Assembly: GCA_045563675.1 (NCBI GenBank)
Contig: JBJLIX010000001.1
Span: 372,001-436,000 of the forward strand
Direction of reading: 5' to 3'
DNA length: 64,000 nt
From: AEGEAN-183 sp045563675
Lineage (GTDB): Bacteria; Pseudomonadota; Gammaproteobacteria; Magnimaribacterales; Magnimaribacteraceae
Shown here: piece by piece, positions 1-8,889 of the stretch
Position numbering within the stretch: position 1 is the stretch's first letter
Layout of the letters: every line of letters starts with the position of its first letter
Made by a program: the position numbers and the translations under genes
The notes under the pieces: generated by a model
Database searches by the model: none
The model's input: only the letters and a program-made list of their open reading frames with translations
Told to the model about the DNA's origin: nothing

Positions 1-691
1 AGGAAGTAATCTTGTTATTTCGCTCAATCTGTTTTTTTCTGTATATCTCTAAAAACTCTTTGGTATATGGTGGTTGGTTAGGATTGTCGGGATCATACAG
101 ATTTAATTCTTTATCTCGCAGCTCAGGGTTTTCTTCATCCAGGATAGAAGGGTCCAGCCATTCAGTTAAGGTTGTGGCTCTACTGCAATGAGAAGCCAAC
201 AACATGACTGCATCACAAGGCAATAAATCCGCAGTTGTCAGGTCAGGGGGATCTCCAGCTGGCGTGCTCTTTAGAGTTGGTTTTTCTGCTTGAGATTGAT
301 AAAACAAGGAAAGTGATCCGCCTCCGCTCCAGCCTCCCAGAATGACCTTTTTATAGCCTAACCTGTCTTTGGCTTCTCTAACACAAGCGCCCAAATCCAT
401 GACGACTTTCTCCATAATAAGTCCGCTGTCGACGCCACGATATCTGCTATTGCAATAAATAACGGGTATGCCACTTCTGGCCAAGGCTGTTGGCATAGGT
501 AAATAAGCTCCTCCGGCACCTGCTGGGTGCATAAAGAGAACAACGGAATCGGTAGCAGGCTTTTCAGGAATTAAATGATGTGCCTCTAAAAAAACAAGGT
601 CTTCTGCTCCTGCATAAGTATCTTTATAAGCTGATTTCTCTTCATAGACTATTGCAATGGGTTTTCTTTCATAACTGGTTGATTCCGTCAT
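1..691 (-). CDS. alpha/beta hydrolase, C-terminus cut by window edge
   Basis: I translated this minus-strand frame by hand. It opens with an ATG at 691 and runs off the left edge of the window, so about 230 N-terminal residues are visible. It contains HPAGAGGAY, an oxyanion-type loop, and later GGWSGGGS, a G-x-S-x-G nucleophile elbow whose serine would be the catalytic nucleophile. The fold family is the alpha/beta hydrolases (esterase or dienelactone-hydrolase-like); the substrate is unknown. Its ATG overlaps the TGA of the upstream VOC gene by 4 bp, so the two are probably translationally coupled and work on the same compound. The catalytic His lies beyond the edge and cannot be checked. 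Confidence 0.8.
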   Translation of the reverse strand, partial: MTESTSYERKPIAIVYEEKSAYKDTYAGAEDLVFLEAHHLIPEKPATDSVVLFMHPAGAGGAYLPMPTALARSGIPVIYCNSRYRGVDSGLIMEKVVMDLGACVREAKDRLGYKKVILGGWSGGGSLSLFYQSQAEKPTLKSTPAGDPPDLTTADLLPCDAVMLLASHCSRATTLTEWLDPSILDEENPELRDKELNLYDPDNPNQPPYTKEFLEIYRKKQIERNNKITS

Positions 692-1290
692 ATAGCACCA
701 GATCTTTTTAATCTCTTCATTAGTTCCATAGTGTCTAGATTTCGTTCATCGAGTTTTTCGGCCCCCACTTTCGCTTCTTTCTTTTGCCTAGTTTTCTCAG
801 TCCACTTCTTGAGATTTTCATGGGCTTCTTTATTGTCCTTTTCCATAATCTGAGCATAGTTCTTATCTCTACAAGTAATTTCTAGGGCCAATCCATTTGG
901 ATCAAAGAAATAAATGGAATGAACAAATTCATGATTGATTGGGTCTGAAGCCCAACCAATGGTTTTATTAAGGTGTTCTTTCCAAGTTTCTAGTTCTTCC
1001 AAAGACTCAACTTCAAAGGCAATATGCTGATCGAAACCATTGGTATATTCGAATTTTTTTTCATCTGCATCATCGGGAATATCAAAGAAAGCAACGTGAT
1101 CTCCATTGCCCATCTCAAAAAATAAATGCATGTACTCCAAGGGTTCTCCGGAACCAGGGGAAGATTCAAAATCCAGTGCTGCCACGAGCTTAAAGCCCAT
1201 TACATCTTCATAAAACCACCTGGTCTGCTCTGCATCTCTACAGAGAAAAGCTTGATGGTGAATATTATTAGGTCTTTCTAGTTTTTCCAT
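688..1290 (-). CDS. VOC-superfamily (glyoxalase/extradiol dioxygenase-like) protein
   Basis: This 200-residue protein is a member of the vicinal-oxygen-chelate fold. The first half starts with NNIHHQAFLCRDAEQTRWFY, where a His near residue 11-12 is the usual first metal ligand. A second half-repeat carries QHIAFEVES and then FFDPNGLALEITC, whose His and Glu fit the remaining ligands. A charged Lys/Glu-rich tail of about 60 residues follows the single VOC module. The ATG overlaps the stop of the upstream toroid gene by one base, and the gene's own stop overlaps the next hydrolase by 4 bp. Dioxygenase or lyase chemistry is plausible but the substrate cannot be read from the sequence. Confidence 0.82.
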   Translation of the reverse strand: MEKLERPNNIHHQAFLCRDAEQTRWFYEDVMGFKLVAALDFESSPGSGEPLEYMHLFFEMGNGDHVAFFDIPDDADEKKFEYTNGFDQHIAFEVESLEELETWKEHLNKTIGWASDPINHEFVHSIYFFDPNGLALEITCRDKNYAQIMEKDNKEAHENLKKWTEKTRQKKEAKVGAEKLDERNLDTMELMKRLKRSGAI

Positions 1291-2306
1291 TACTTACTCC
1301 AATCTCTTATAAATAATTCACTTCCACCTGTGAATTTATACAAAGTGTCAGCTGCTAGCAATACCGCAGCTGCCGTCCAGGTAGGTTTCTCTATTGGCCA
1401 AAAGGCTTTATCGGGGTAAACATAACCAGTCCAATACAGGTTGTCTTGCGGATCTTTCCATTGATGCAACCAAGAAAATATTTCTTTAGCCCTGTCTAAC
1501 TTACCCATAGTAGCTAAAGCCATTACCAATTCTGAACTCTCAGCTATAGTCACCCAAGGTTCTTCCACAACACACTTACACCCCATACCTTCAACAATAA
1601 ACTCTTTTTCTCTATTCTCAAACCTTTCTTCTGCTAACCCTCCAGAAATAACTCCACACAGTATCGGGTAATACCAATCCATGCTATATCGGTCTTTGCT
1701 TTTCCAGCCTCTATCAAATCTTTCAGGGCTTTCTGTTAATGCTTTTTTTAAAGAACCCATTACCTCCTTAAGATTGCCAGTATCCTGACCCAGTAGCCCC
1801 TTTATTGCATAAAAGCATTCAAGGCTTTTATAAATAGAACTGCATCCAGTAATCAATGAGTCATCCAATCTAGATCCTTCTTCATCCAAAGCCCAAAGGA
1901 TGTCGCCATGTTGGGTTTGCATTGAGATTACAAACTCCATAGCTTTATCAACCACAGGGGATTGTTCTTTTAAAAACCCTTTGTCTTCTGTAACTAAGTA
2001 ATAGTGCCAAAGCCCAACGCCCAGATAAGCAGCGAAATTTGTTTCTATTCTTCTCTTAGAAGGTGATCCTAATTTATATTCTGAAAACCAACCCCCTTCC
2101 TTTTCTTGATTTTCTTGCATCCATAGATAAGCTTTTTGGGCAGATTCAATTTCCCCGGCTATTGTAAGAGCCATTGCACTTTCTACATGATCCCAAGGGT
2201 CCAATTTGGCATCTTTTTCCCAAGAAATAGCTCCGTCTTCTGCCTGAATATCTAAAATAAAATTAATAGAATCTTGATAATATTTAATGTTCTCTATTTC
2301 TTTCAT
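1290..2306 (-). CDS. prenyltransferase/squalene-cyclase-like alpha/alpha-toroid protein
   Basis: The 338 residues show repeated helical-hairpin units typical of terpenoid cyclase/prenyltransferase toroids: INFILDIQAEDGAISW near the N-terminus, YLWMQENQEKEGGWF, and WLHQWKDPQDNLYWTGYVYP near the C-terminus. I see no clear DxDD or QW-repeat catalytic set of a true squalene-hopene cyclase, so the enzymatic role is open; binding or transfer of an isoprenoid or glycan-lipid group is possible. The gene overlaps the upstream methyltransferase by 4 bp and the downstream VOC gene by 1 bp. It therefore lies in one tightly coupled unit with a glycosyltransferase and a methyltransferase, at the end of the LPS core operon. 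Confidence 0.75.
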   Translation of the reverse strand: MKEIENIKYYQDSINFILDIQAEDGAISWEKDAKLDPWDHVESAMALTIAGEIESAQKAYLWMQENQEKEGGWFSEYKLGSPSKRRIETNFAAYLGVGLWHYYLVTEDKGFLKEQSPVVDKAMEFVISMQTQHGDILWALDEEGSRLDDSLITGCSSIYKSLECFYAIKGLLGQDTGNLKEVMGSLKKALTESPERFDRGWKSKDRYSMDWYYPILCGVISGGLAEERFENREKEFIVEGMGCKCVVEEPWVTIAESSELVMALATMGKLDRAKEIFSWLHQWKDPQDNLYWTGYVYPDKAFWPIEKPTWTAAAVLLAADTLYKFTGGSELFIRDWSK

Positions 2307-3013
2307 TTATCTTTAATAAAATACATCACCAAACTCTTTCCTATGAATGGTTTCAACAATAATTCTAAAACCCTTGTTAATAAGGGTTTTTTCATTAAAT
2401 CCCACACTAAAAATTCATGGTATTTCTTTACTAGCCAATGATCTTCCTCCCTGTCCCAATAGAGACATTTTAGCCACCAGTAAGGAGAATGCAGACCGTG
2501 AGCCCAATGAAAGGATTTATAACCAACTTTTTCTTTAAGGATTAAATGTCTTAGTTGTTTTTGTTTAAAAATTCTTACATGACCTCCGGGGGTCTTAGAA
2601 TAGCCTGGACTCAATTTCCAACAAATAAGTTCAGGTAAATATCTAGGTACACTAACAGCTAAGATTCCTCCGGGTTTAAGCACGCGAACGATCTCCGAAA
2701 CGGCTGAATCCAAAGTATCTAAATGTTCTAAAACTTCAGAACATATAACAGCATCAAAGAGATTATCTTCAAAAGGTAATTCATGAATACTTCCAGCCCC
2801 AAAAAGACAAGAAGAAGTATTGTTTTCAGAAATAGAAAAGTCATTTATTCTGCTTTTTGCAGTTTGCATATCCTCTATTGAAAGATCCATTCCAATTGCA
2901 TTAATTTCTTTATCTACATGCAAACCAATAGCGTGCCTTCCCTCTCCACACCCTATATCTAAAACCAAGTCACTTGGATTGGTATTTAATTTATTAAAGT
3001 CTATTGTTTGCAT
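2303..3013 (-). CDS. class I SAM-dependent methyltransferase
   Basis: The protein of 236 residues is a Rossmann-fold methyltransferase. Motif I is VLDIGCGEGRHAIG at about residues 17-30, the acidic ribose-binding position is in GMDLS, and motif IV/post-motif is FDAVICSEVLEHL followed by VSEIVRVLKPGGILAVSVPR, all typical of the Methyltransf_11/UbiE-like group. The C-terminal region is rich in Trp and aromatic residues and probably forms the acceptor cap. It starts in a one-base overlap (TAATG) with the glycosyltransferase stop and ends 4 bp into the toroid gene. A methyl transfer onto the glycan or lipid made by its neighbours is the natural inference; the acceptor is not identifiable. Confidence 0.85.
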   Translation of the reverse strand: MQTIDFNKLNTNPSDLVLDIGCGEGRHAIGLHVDKEINAIGMDLSIEDMQTAKSRINDFSISENNTSSCLFGAGSIHELPFEDNLFDAVICSEVLEHLDTLDSAVSEIVRVLKPGGILAVSVPRYLPELICWKLSPGYSKTPGGHVRIFKQKQLRHLILKEKVGYKSFHWAHGLHSPYWWLKCLYWDREEDHWLVKKYHEFLVWDLMKKPLLTRVLELLLKPFIGKSLVMYFIKDK

Positions 3014-4254
3014 TACAAATTATTTTTAGATGACTCAATTGCTTTGGTATAGATATCAACATAGCCTTCTGCAGCTTTCATCCAATTGAATTCCTTTTCC
3101 ATTCTTTCTCTGCCTAGCCTGGATAACTCTATCTGTTTTTCTTTATCAATAAAAAGCTCTTTTACGGCTTGCGCTATGGCCTTAGAAGAACCCGCTTCTA
3201 TTATTACAGCATCTTCACCTATTACCTCTTTTAATCCTCCAGATTGGGTTGAGATTAGAGGTAGGCCGCAAGCCATAGCTTCTCCCGCTCCAAAACCAAA
3301 TCCTTCATATAGAGAAGGAATAACGCTGATATGTGACGAACAGTACAAGGAAACTACTTCTTGTTGTGTTAATCCTGAATGGAAGGAAACTTTATCTTCC
3401 AACTTAAGTTTTGAAATTTGATTCTTTATTTCACCATCTTCTTTTGCCTTCCCTATTACAACTAAATGGGCTTTATTAAATTTTTCTACGATTTCATTCA
3501 TTGCCTCTATTAAAAACCTTAAACCTTTTAAAGGAACATCTGCACTCGCTGTAGTGATAATTCTGTATGGTATTGCACTTATATTTTCATTTTTTCTAAA
3601 CCCTTGAAGATCAATTCCATTGAGAACAACATCAAGATTTTCTTCTTTCACTTTGAACTCTTGAATAACATCATTTTTAGATTGATTAGAGGGGCAAATA
3701 ATATTATTTAACTTAGGAGCTACCTTTTTTTGCATCTTTAGAAATGAATGCCACCTATTAGTAGACAATCTATCTTTCCAGTTCTTGGCTGCTTCTAACT
3801 CCAGTCTATGATCTCTCGTTATAGGGTGATGAATAGTGGTAACCAAAGGAAAATCCTTTTGAATATTGATTAATGAATAACAAAGAGATTGATTGTCATG
3901 GATAACGTCATAATTACTTCCCTCGCTTCTTAGAAACCTCTCAACTCGTTTACCAAAAGCAAAAGGTTCTGGGAATCCACCAGATAAAACGCCTGCCCAT
4001 TCAATAAAATTTGCAGAATCAGATAAGAACTTTAATCTAAAAGACTTTAATCTCTCGCCGTCTTCTAATTCGAAAAGATTTAAACTTGGTATCTTAATTA
4101 AATTAACTGAATCAGATAATTCTGGGTAAGGAGGCCCTGAAATGACATCAACATCGTGGCCCAATTTTGCCAAGGCATGGCTTAAGTGTTTTACATAAAT
4201 GCCTTGTCCTCCTGAAAAGGGGTTACTTCTATAGCTCAGCAAACCAATCTTCAT
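3013..4254 (-). CDS. GT4-family glycosyltransferase
   Basis: This 413-residue protein is a GT-B fold, retaining GT4 glycosyltransferase. The N-terminal domain begins with a Gly-rich acceptor loop (NPFSGGQGIYVKHLSHALAK), and HDNQSLCYS and TIHHP follow. The C-terminal nucleotide-sugar domain has the signature SLYEGFGFGAGEAMACGLPL, containing the E-x7-E motif, followed by STQSGGLKEVI. It lies 6 bp downstream of the LPS kinase gene in the same direction, so it probably adds a sugar to the LPS core or to a lipid-linked glycan. Donor and linkage cannot be inferred. Confidence 0.87.
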   Translation of the reverse strand: MKIGLLSYRSNPFSGGQGIYVKHLSHALAKLGHDVDVISGPPYPELSDSVNLIKIPSLNLFELEDGERLKSFRLKFLSDSANFIEWAGVLSGGFPEPFAFGKRVERFLRSEGSNYDVIHDNQSLCYSLINIQKDFPLVTTIHHPITRDHRLELEAAKNWKDRLSTNRWHSFLKMQKKVAPKLNNIICPSNQSKNDVIQEFKVKEENLDVVLNGIDLQGFRKNENISAIPYRIITTASADVPLKGLRFLIEAMNEIVEKFNKAHLVVIGKAKEDGEIKNQISKLKLEDKVSFHSGLTQQEVVSLYCSSHISVIPSLYEGFGFGAGEAMACGLPLISTQSGGLKEVIGEDAVIIEAGSSKAIAQAVKELFIDKEKQIELSRLGRERMEKEFNWMKAAEGYVDIYTKAIESSKNNL

Positions 4255-4260
4255 CTGGAG

Positions 4261-5754
4261 TTAGAACCTCTTAAGCAAAGACTGATTAATTTTTGTGTTA
4301 TTTTTGAAGCTTTTTAATATGCGTTTTTTATCTTTAGATAACTTCCTTTCTAAAAGGAAAGGAACATAACTTCTCTTACAAACGTCTAAATCCGAAGCTA
4401 TGAGAGATCCACTTTCAATAAAAAAATTAGGGCTCTTTGCATCTCCGTGACTAAATCCAATCCATCTCAATCTCTTAACGAAAGATGCCATCCTATTAAC
4501 TATCTTATTTTCTAAATCTTCTGTTAAGTCAACCGCATCTAATCTTTGTCCTTGTTGTTTTAGGGTTATTAAATAGGACTCTTTAGTTGTAAAGGCATCA
4601 TGGTTTTCAATTAATGCTATAGGCTGAATTGTTTTTATGCCAACAGTGTTTAGCCAAAAAGTTGCTTTCCAGGCTGTTTTAGCTCTACTTTGGCTAAAAA
4701 ACTTTCTTATATAGTGCAACGTACCTTTAACTTGAAACTTTTTGATATAAATAGAGATATTCTTTAAATCTAATGAAACTATATGGTTGCCCTCTTCCAA
4801 TTTGATCTCCTTACCTTTAGACATACAACTGTCAGGACTAGAAAGAATTTCTAATAGATCATCATTTAGGAATTGTTTCTTAATAATCCACCTAGAGTCT
4901 TTTTCCTTTCCTTTTTCAAACTCTGAGTGAGAATTATCTTCATTACTTGAGTCTATATTCAAATCTTTAAGTATAGGTTTCATGTACATTGAGAAGGCCC
5001 TTTTTCTGGATAAATTTATAAAAGACCTTTGTTCTTTAAAAATTTCCCTGAGAGGTAAATTAAAATAATTTCTTAAAAATCTATAGCAGTCTGTCTCAGT
5101 CAACCCAATATCCATAGCTGAATGAAATAAACCGCCTATGTCTTTTGTAGACCAGCGCAATGGAACACTACTCCTTACTTGAGCTCTATGAAGGTCAATT
5201 AGAAAGATGTTATCTATTGAAAAATCTAAGTCTTTTCTTACATGGAAGTGGCACAAATAGAAATCCTTATGATTAATTCCATTTCCATGAAGTCTTCTCG
5301 ATATGAGTGCAATATTTTTCAACAATTCTCTTTTTTTCGCTAAGGAGAGTGTAATTTTTTCTTTTAAAAGAAGATCTTCTAAAGACAGTGTTTCGTTAAG
5401 AGACTTGGTTATTATGAAAGAGTACTTTCTTGAGGGATTGATGCCCTTGGAATAGTAGGCGAGAGGTTCAGGGCAATTGATTCCGCAGGATTTTAATTTG
5501 TTAAGAGCATCCCATTCTTGTTTAGCACCCAAAACTGGTTTCTTAAACTGAATAATATTTTTAAAGATCTCTTTCCAACCAACCCCTTTATGGTATTTAA
5601 CAAAATAACTTTCATTATTAAAAATAAATTCTTTAGTAGTACGATTCGCATATTTTCTATAAATATTTCCTTCTAATCCCTGCACTATCTCAAATGGGCT
5701 TTCCCCAGAGAAAAGAGGCCGAAGAGATTCTTCTATAAGAACTAACTTAGCCAT
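4261..5754 (-). CDS. waaP: LPS core kinase: WaaP domain fused to a second InaA/WapQ-type kinase domain
   Basis: At 497 residues this is nearly twice the length of WaaP (about 265). Residues 1-260 match WaaP, the heptose-I kinase of the LPS inner core. The ATP lysine is in FVKYHKG (K53), the catalytic loop is GINHKDFYLCHF (D164), and the metal-binding Asp is in LIDLHRAQVR (D187), followed by STKDIGGLFHSAMDIGLT. Residues 300-497 form a second lipopolysaccharide-kinase fold with HGDAKSPNF (H436, D438, N443) and SDLDV (D455/D457). In Pseudomonas the core kinases WaaP, WapP and WapQ are separate neighbouring proteins; here two are in one chain. It overlaps waaG by 8 bp. Confidence 0.85.
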   Translation of the reverse strand: MAKLVLIEESLRPLFSGESPFEIVQGLEGNIYRKYANRTTKEFIFNNESYFVKYHKGVGWKEIFKNIIQFKKPVLGAKQEWDALNKLKSCGINCPEPLAYYSKGINPSRKYSFIITKSLNETLSLEDLLLKEKITLSLAKKRELLKNIALISRRLHGNGINHKDFYLCHFHVRKDLDFSIDNIFLIDLHRAQVRSSVPLRWSTKDIGGLFHSAMDIGLTETDCYRFLRNYFNLPLREIFKEQRSFINLSRKRAFSMYMKPILKDLNIDSSNEDNSHSEFEKGKEKDSRWIIKKQFLNDDLLEILSSPDSCMSKGKEIKLEEGNHIVSLDLKNISIYIKKFQVKGTLHYIRKFFSQSRAKTAWKATFWLNTVGIKTIQPIALIENHDAFTTKESYLITLKQQGQRLDAVDLTEDLENKIVNRMASFVKRLRWIGFSHGDAKSPNFFIESGSLIASDLDVCKRSYVPFLLERKLSKDKKRILKSFKNNTKINQSLLKRF

Positions 5755-6859
5755 CTAGCTCCTTTTGGATAAAATCTCCAATAAAGTCGAACCTTGAAAA
5801 AAATAGATCATTATTTCTTAATCCAACAAGATTATTTCTATAAAGATCAAGCTCATCACTCATTTTCAATAAAAAGTTATTAAGTTCTTCTTGGCTGAAA
5901 GGATTGGAGGTAATCAAACCCGCGCCATAATCCTTCACATAACTTGAAAAACCAACCTCTTCACAGGTAAGTACCGGCAGTTCACTGATCATTGCTTCAA
6001 TTATCACATTACCTGCTGCCTCTTCTCTTGCAGGGTGAATAAGTAAGTCACTGGATGCCATAATTTTAGGAACATCATCTCTCGGGCCTAAGAAGTATAC
6101 ATTTTTATCTACTTTTAAATTTTTGGCCAATCGTAAATAAGGATTGTGATCATCTTCACCAATGACTGCCAAATAAACATTTTGTTTCTCTAATTTTTGG
6201 CTATAAGCAATGGCTTTAATGGCTCGGTCTAATCCTTTTCTTTGAAAACTAGAACCTACAAAAAGCAATAAAAGATCAGAATCATTGATATTTAATTCTT
6301 TTTTAATACTAGTCACTTCTGCTTGTTTCTTCCAAGCATGAGACAAGCCCGGGGGAATAATAGTTAGTCTGGATTTATCAGTCCGGTACTCAAGGGAATA
6401 CTCCTCTTCTTGCTTTTTATTTAAAAGAAGAGATTTAGTTTTACTGTCTATTCCAAAAACCTTTCTCTCGTAATCAATAAATGCTTTATATCTAGGAGTA
6501 AATTTATATAAAGGATTTTTTGATTTAGAGAAAAATTTAAAACATGTATCTGCTGCTAAATATATATCTAATTCTGGCATCTTATTAAAACCAAACACTA
6601 AGTCAGGCTTTATCTTTTCTAGTTCTTTTTTAGCTTGTTTATAAAATTCTTTATTCTTTGAATGATTACTGAAGCCTCTCACATTCAATTCTTTTACTTC
6701 CATGCCTTCGGGTATCGGACCTTCCCAACTCCCGGTTAAAATCTTTATATCGATATCTCTTTTTAGAAAATTTTTAGCTACCTCTAAAAAATCCCTTTGC
6801 AGTCCTCCATAAGGAAAATACTTAAATATTAATAATGCTAATGTTTTCTTTGCCTTCAC
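5747..6859 (-). CDS. waaG: LPS core glucosyltransferase I, WaaG (RfaG)
   Basis: The 370-residue protein is a GT4 enzyme that, in the family, adds the first hexose of the outer core to heptose II at the inner face of the membrane. WaaG landmarks are LLIFKYFPYGGLQRDF at the N-terminus, VFGFNKMPELDIYLAADTCF at residues 88-107, the donor-domain start LLFVGSSFQRKGLDRAI, and LLIHPAREEAAGNVIIEA, which carries the conserved C-terminal glutamates. The length matches E. coli WaaG. It lies 4 bp from waaF and overlaps the kinase, as in Pseudomonas except that waaC is missing between waaF and waaG. Confidence 0.92.
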   Translation of the reverse strand: MKAKKTLALLIFKYFPYGGLQRDFLEVAKNFLKRDIDIKILTGSWEGPIPEGMEVKELNVRGFSNHSKNKEFYKQAKKELEKIKPDLVFGFNKMPELDIYLAADTCFKFFSKSKNPLYKFTPRYKAFIDYERKVFGIDSKTKSLLLNKKQEEEYSLEYRTDKSRLTIIPPGLSHAWKKQAEVTSIKKELNINDSDLLLLFVGSSFQRKGLDRAIKAIAYSQKLEKQNVYLAVIGEDDHNPYLRLAKNLKVDKNVYFLGPRDDVPKIMASSDLLIHPAREEAAGNVIIEAMISELPVLTCEEVGFSSYVKDYGAGLITSNPFSQEELNNFLLKMSDELDLYRNNLVGLRNNDLFFSRFDFIGDFIQKELDG

Positions 6860-6863
6860 TTTT

Positions 6864-7877
6864 TTAATAAGGAGCTAATTTATCAAGTTCACTGATAACT
6901 TCTTGAGGACTAATATCTATTAAGCTTTGGTGATAGCCCTTTGGACCAGTGCCCTCTCTTACTTTGCTGTACCCTTCTGCTTTCCTTATAACTTTACAGT
7001 TTTTACTTAGTGGAGGAGTAAAGTCTGGAGATGAAGGTCCAAATAAAGCTACTAGATTAATATCAACAGCTGCAGCTATATGCATAAGGCCTGAATCATT
7101 ACTTACAGCTAGTTTTGAAATAGATAGAAGATCGACCACATCCACTAGACTGGTTTTTCCTATCAGGTTGATAATCCCAGAACTTGGATTTAAATAACTT
7201 TCAATATCTGCGCCTACCTCAACATCGTTTGGAGAACCTAAAATTAAAATTTGCCAATTTCTTGATGAATATTGATTAGCTATATCGGCATAATTTTTAG
7301 CTGGCCACCTTTTAGAAGGACCAAACTCTGCTCCAGGACACAATGAGATTGTAGGTTTATCTAAATCAAGAATTCCTTGTTTAAGTAAATTATTTAAATT
7401 TTTATCGTCTACTTTGAGACTAGGATAAGGTATATCCAGAGGAAGTTTTTCTGAGGGTTCCAAACCTAAGGCAATAAATCTATCTACCATTCTAGGATAT
7501 CTTTGCTTATTCAATTTTCTAATATCATTTAAGAAGAGATACCTCATTTCCCCTCTCCATCCAGTTCTGATAGGTATGTTGGCAAAAAAAGGAACGAAAG
7601 ATGCTTTTAGCGAATTGGGCAAGACAATGCATCGGTCGTATTTATTCTCAAGGTCTTTGCCTAAACTGAACCTTTCTTTAAATTTCAATTCACCACGCTT
7701 GAAGGGCAATACAAAGGTTTTTGACACCTCTTTCATTCTTTTAAAGATATCTATTGTCCACTCAGGAGCTAGGACATGTATTTCTGCATCATCTAAATTT
7801 GAATGGATTGTCTTAAGAAGACTTTGAGAAATAACTGAATCTCCAACCCAAGAAGGTCCTATTATCAATATTCTCAT
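6864..7877 (-). CDS. waaF: ADP-heptose:LPS heptosyltransferase II, WaaF (RfaF)
   Basis: A 337-residue GT9 heptosyltransferase. It begins with MRILIIGPSWVGDSVISQSL, the classic WaaF N-terminus, continues with VLPNSLKASFVPFFANIPIRTGWRGEMRYLFLNDI in the acceptor domain, and carries ISLCPGAEFGPSKRWPAKNY and AVSNDSGLMHIAAAVD in the ADP-heptose domain. The WaaF-specific RTGW and ADFGP-like signatures separate it from WaaC. It transfers the second heptose of the inner core on the cytoplasmic side. It follows ilvE by 10 bp, the same order as in Pseudomonas. No waaC paralogue is seen in the window. Confidence 0.92.
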   Translation of the reverse strand: MRILIIGPSWVGDSVISQSLLKTIHSNLDDAEIHVLAPEWTIDIFKRMKEVSKTFVLPFKRGELKFKERFSLGKDLENKYDRCIVLPNSLKASFVPFFANIPIRTGWRGEMRYLFLNDIRKLNKQRYPRMVDRFIALGLEPSEKLPLDIPYPSLKVDDKNLNNLLKQGILDLDKPTISLCPGAEFGPSKRWPAKNYADIANQYSSRNWQILILGSPNDVEVGADIESYLNPSSGIINLIGKTSLVDVVDLLSISKLAVSNDSGLMHIAAAVDINLVALFGPSSPDFTPPLSKNCKVIRKAEGYSKVREGTGPKGYHQSLIDISPQEVISELDKLAPY

Positions 7878-7887
7878 TTTCCTGAAA

Positions 7888-8811
7888 CTAGCTATCTACT
7901 GGTGTGTGCCAATCTTTATTTTCAGATCTTTTGCCTCTTACTTGATCTAGATAAGCCTTTTGTAATTTTTCTGTTACTGGACCTCTCTTGCCATCAGAAA
8001 TACTTCTTTTATCTAAGGCGTTTATAGGCACTACTTCTGCCGCAGTTCCGGTAAAAAAAGCTTCATCACTTTCAAAAACTTCGTCTAATTGGATTTTTCT
8101 TTCTTCGAATTCAATATCCAATTCTTTAGCTAAACTAATAATAGTTCTGCGTGTTATTCCATCTAAGCATGCATCTAAATCTGGACTAATTAGCTTATTA
8201 TCTTTAACCATAAAGAAGTTCTCTCCACTTCCTTCAGCTACAAAGCCTTCTGAGTCAAGCATAAGAGTTTCCTCAAAGCCTTCTTCTAGGGCTTCATTTA
8301 GTGCTACTGTCGATTGGACATAATTGCCATTTATTTTTGCATTAAGCACTTCGTTTCTGGTTTGCCTTTTAAAAGAAGATACTTTCACGCCAATACCTTT
8401 TTCCATAGCTTCTGGATCCATATAAGAAGGCCATTCCCAGGCAGCTACGATCGTATGTATGCTGAGGTTATCAAACCTTATACCTAAACCTTCGGATCCG
8501 AAGAAACACATTGGCCTTATATAAGATTCTTTTAAACCATTTAGTGAAACTACTTTCTTCTGAGCTTCATTAAGATCTTGAGCAGAATAAGGAATATTCA
8601 TTTTAATGGTTTCTGCAGACTTAAAGAGTCTTTCAGTATGATCATGCAAACGGAATATGCAGGTTCCATTAGGAGTGGAATAAGCCCTAACTCCCTCAAA
8701 AACACCCAAGCCATAGTGCAGGGTATAAGTTAATACATGTGTTTTGGCTTCCTTCCAATCAACAATATTTCCGTCAAACCAGATATAACCATCTAATTCA
8801 GATAAGTTCAT
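7888..8811 (-). CDS. ilvE: branched-chain amino acid aminotransferase
   Basis: Class IV (fold type IV) PLP aminotransferase of 307 residues, the usual IlvE length. It carries out the last step of Val, Leu and Ile synthesis, using glutamate as the amino donor. Visible features are YIWFDGNIVDWKEAKTHVL and TYTLHYGLGVFEGVRAY at the N-terminus, the PLP lysine in NAKINGNY (K159), and GFVAEGSGENFFMV with a phosphate-binding region near TGTAAEVVPI. It is the first gene of the minus-strand run that continues through the LPS core genes; this link is conserved in Pseudomonas. The 78-bp region to algC is divergent; no convincing -35 was seen for this side. Confidence 0.95.
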   Translation of the reverse strand: MNLSELDGYIWFDGNIVDWKEAKTHVLTYTLHYGLGVFEGVRAYSTPNGTCIFRLHDHTERLFKSAETIKMNIPYSAQDLNEAQKKVVSLNGLKESYIRPMCFFGSEGLGIRFDNLSIHTIVAAWEWPSYMDPEAMEKGIGVKVSSFKRQTRNEVLNAKINGNYVQSTVALNEALEEGFEETLMLDSEGFVAEGSGENFFMVKDNKLISPDLDACLDGITRRTIISLAKELDIEFEERKIQLDEVFESDEAFFTGTAAEVVPINALDKRSISDGKRGPVTEKLQKAYLDQVRGKRSENKDWHTPVDS

Positions 8812-8865
8812 TATTCTCTCTTTTTAAATGCTTAATCTTTTATTATCTCATGTTAAAAGGCTTCA

Positions 8866-8889
8866 AAACTATATAATGACGACTTTTTA
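8866..8889 (+). promoter_or_regulatory. candidate promoter -10 for algC-argB-slmA
   Basis: A consensus TATAAT lies at 8872-8877 in the divergent ilvE/algC spacer. No good -35 hexamer stands 16-18 bp upstream. Transcription would start near 8884, only about 6 nt before the first possible ATG (8890), which favours either a nearly leaderless message or use of the second ATG at 8902. Confidence 0.35.

Noticed and set aside
358..543. 61-codon minus-strand frame inside the first hydrolase gene
   Set aside because: It is out of frame with a longer frame that carries a clear hydrolase nucleophile elbow and an overlapping start.
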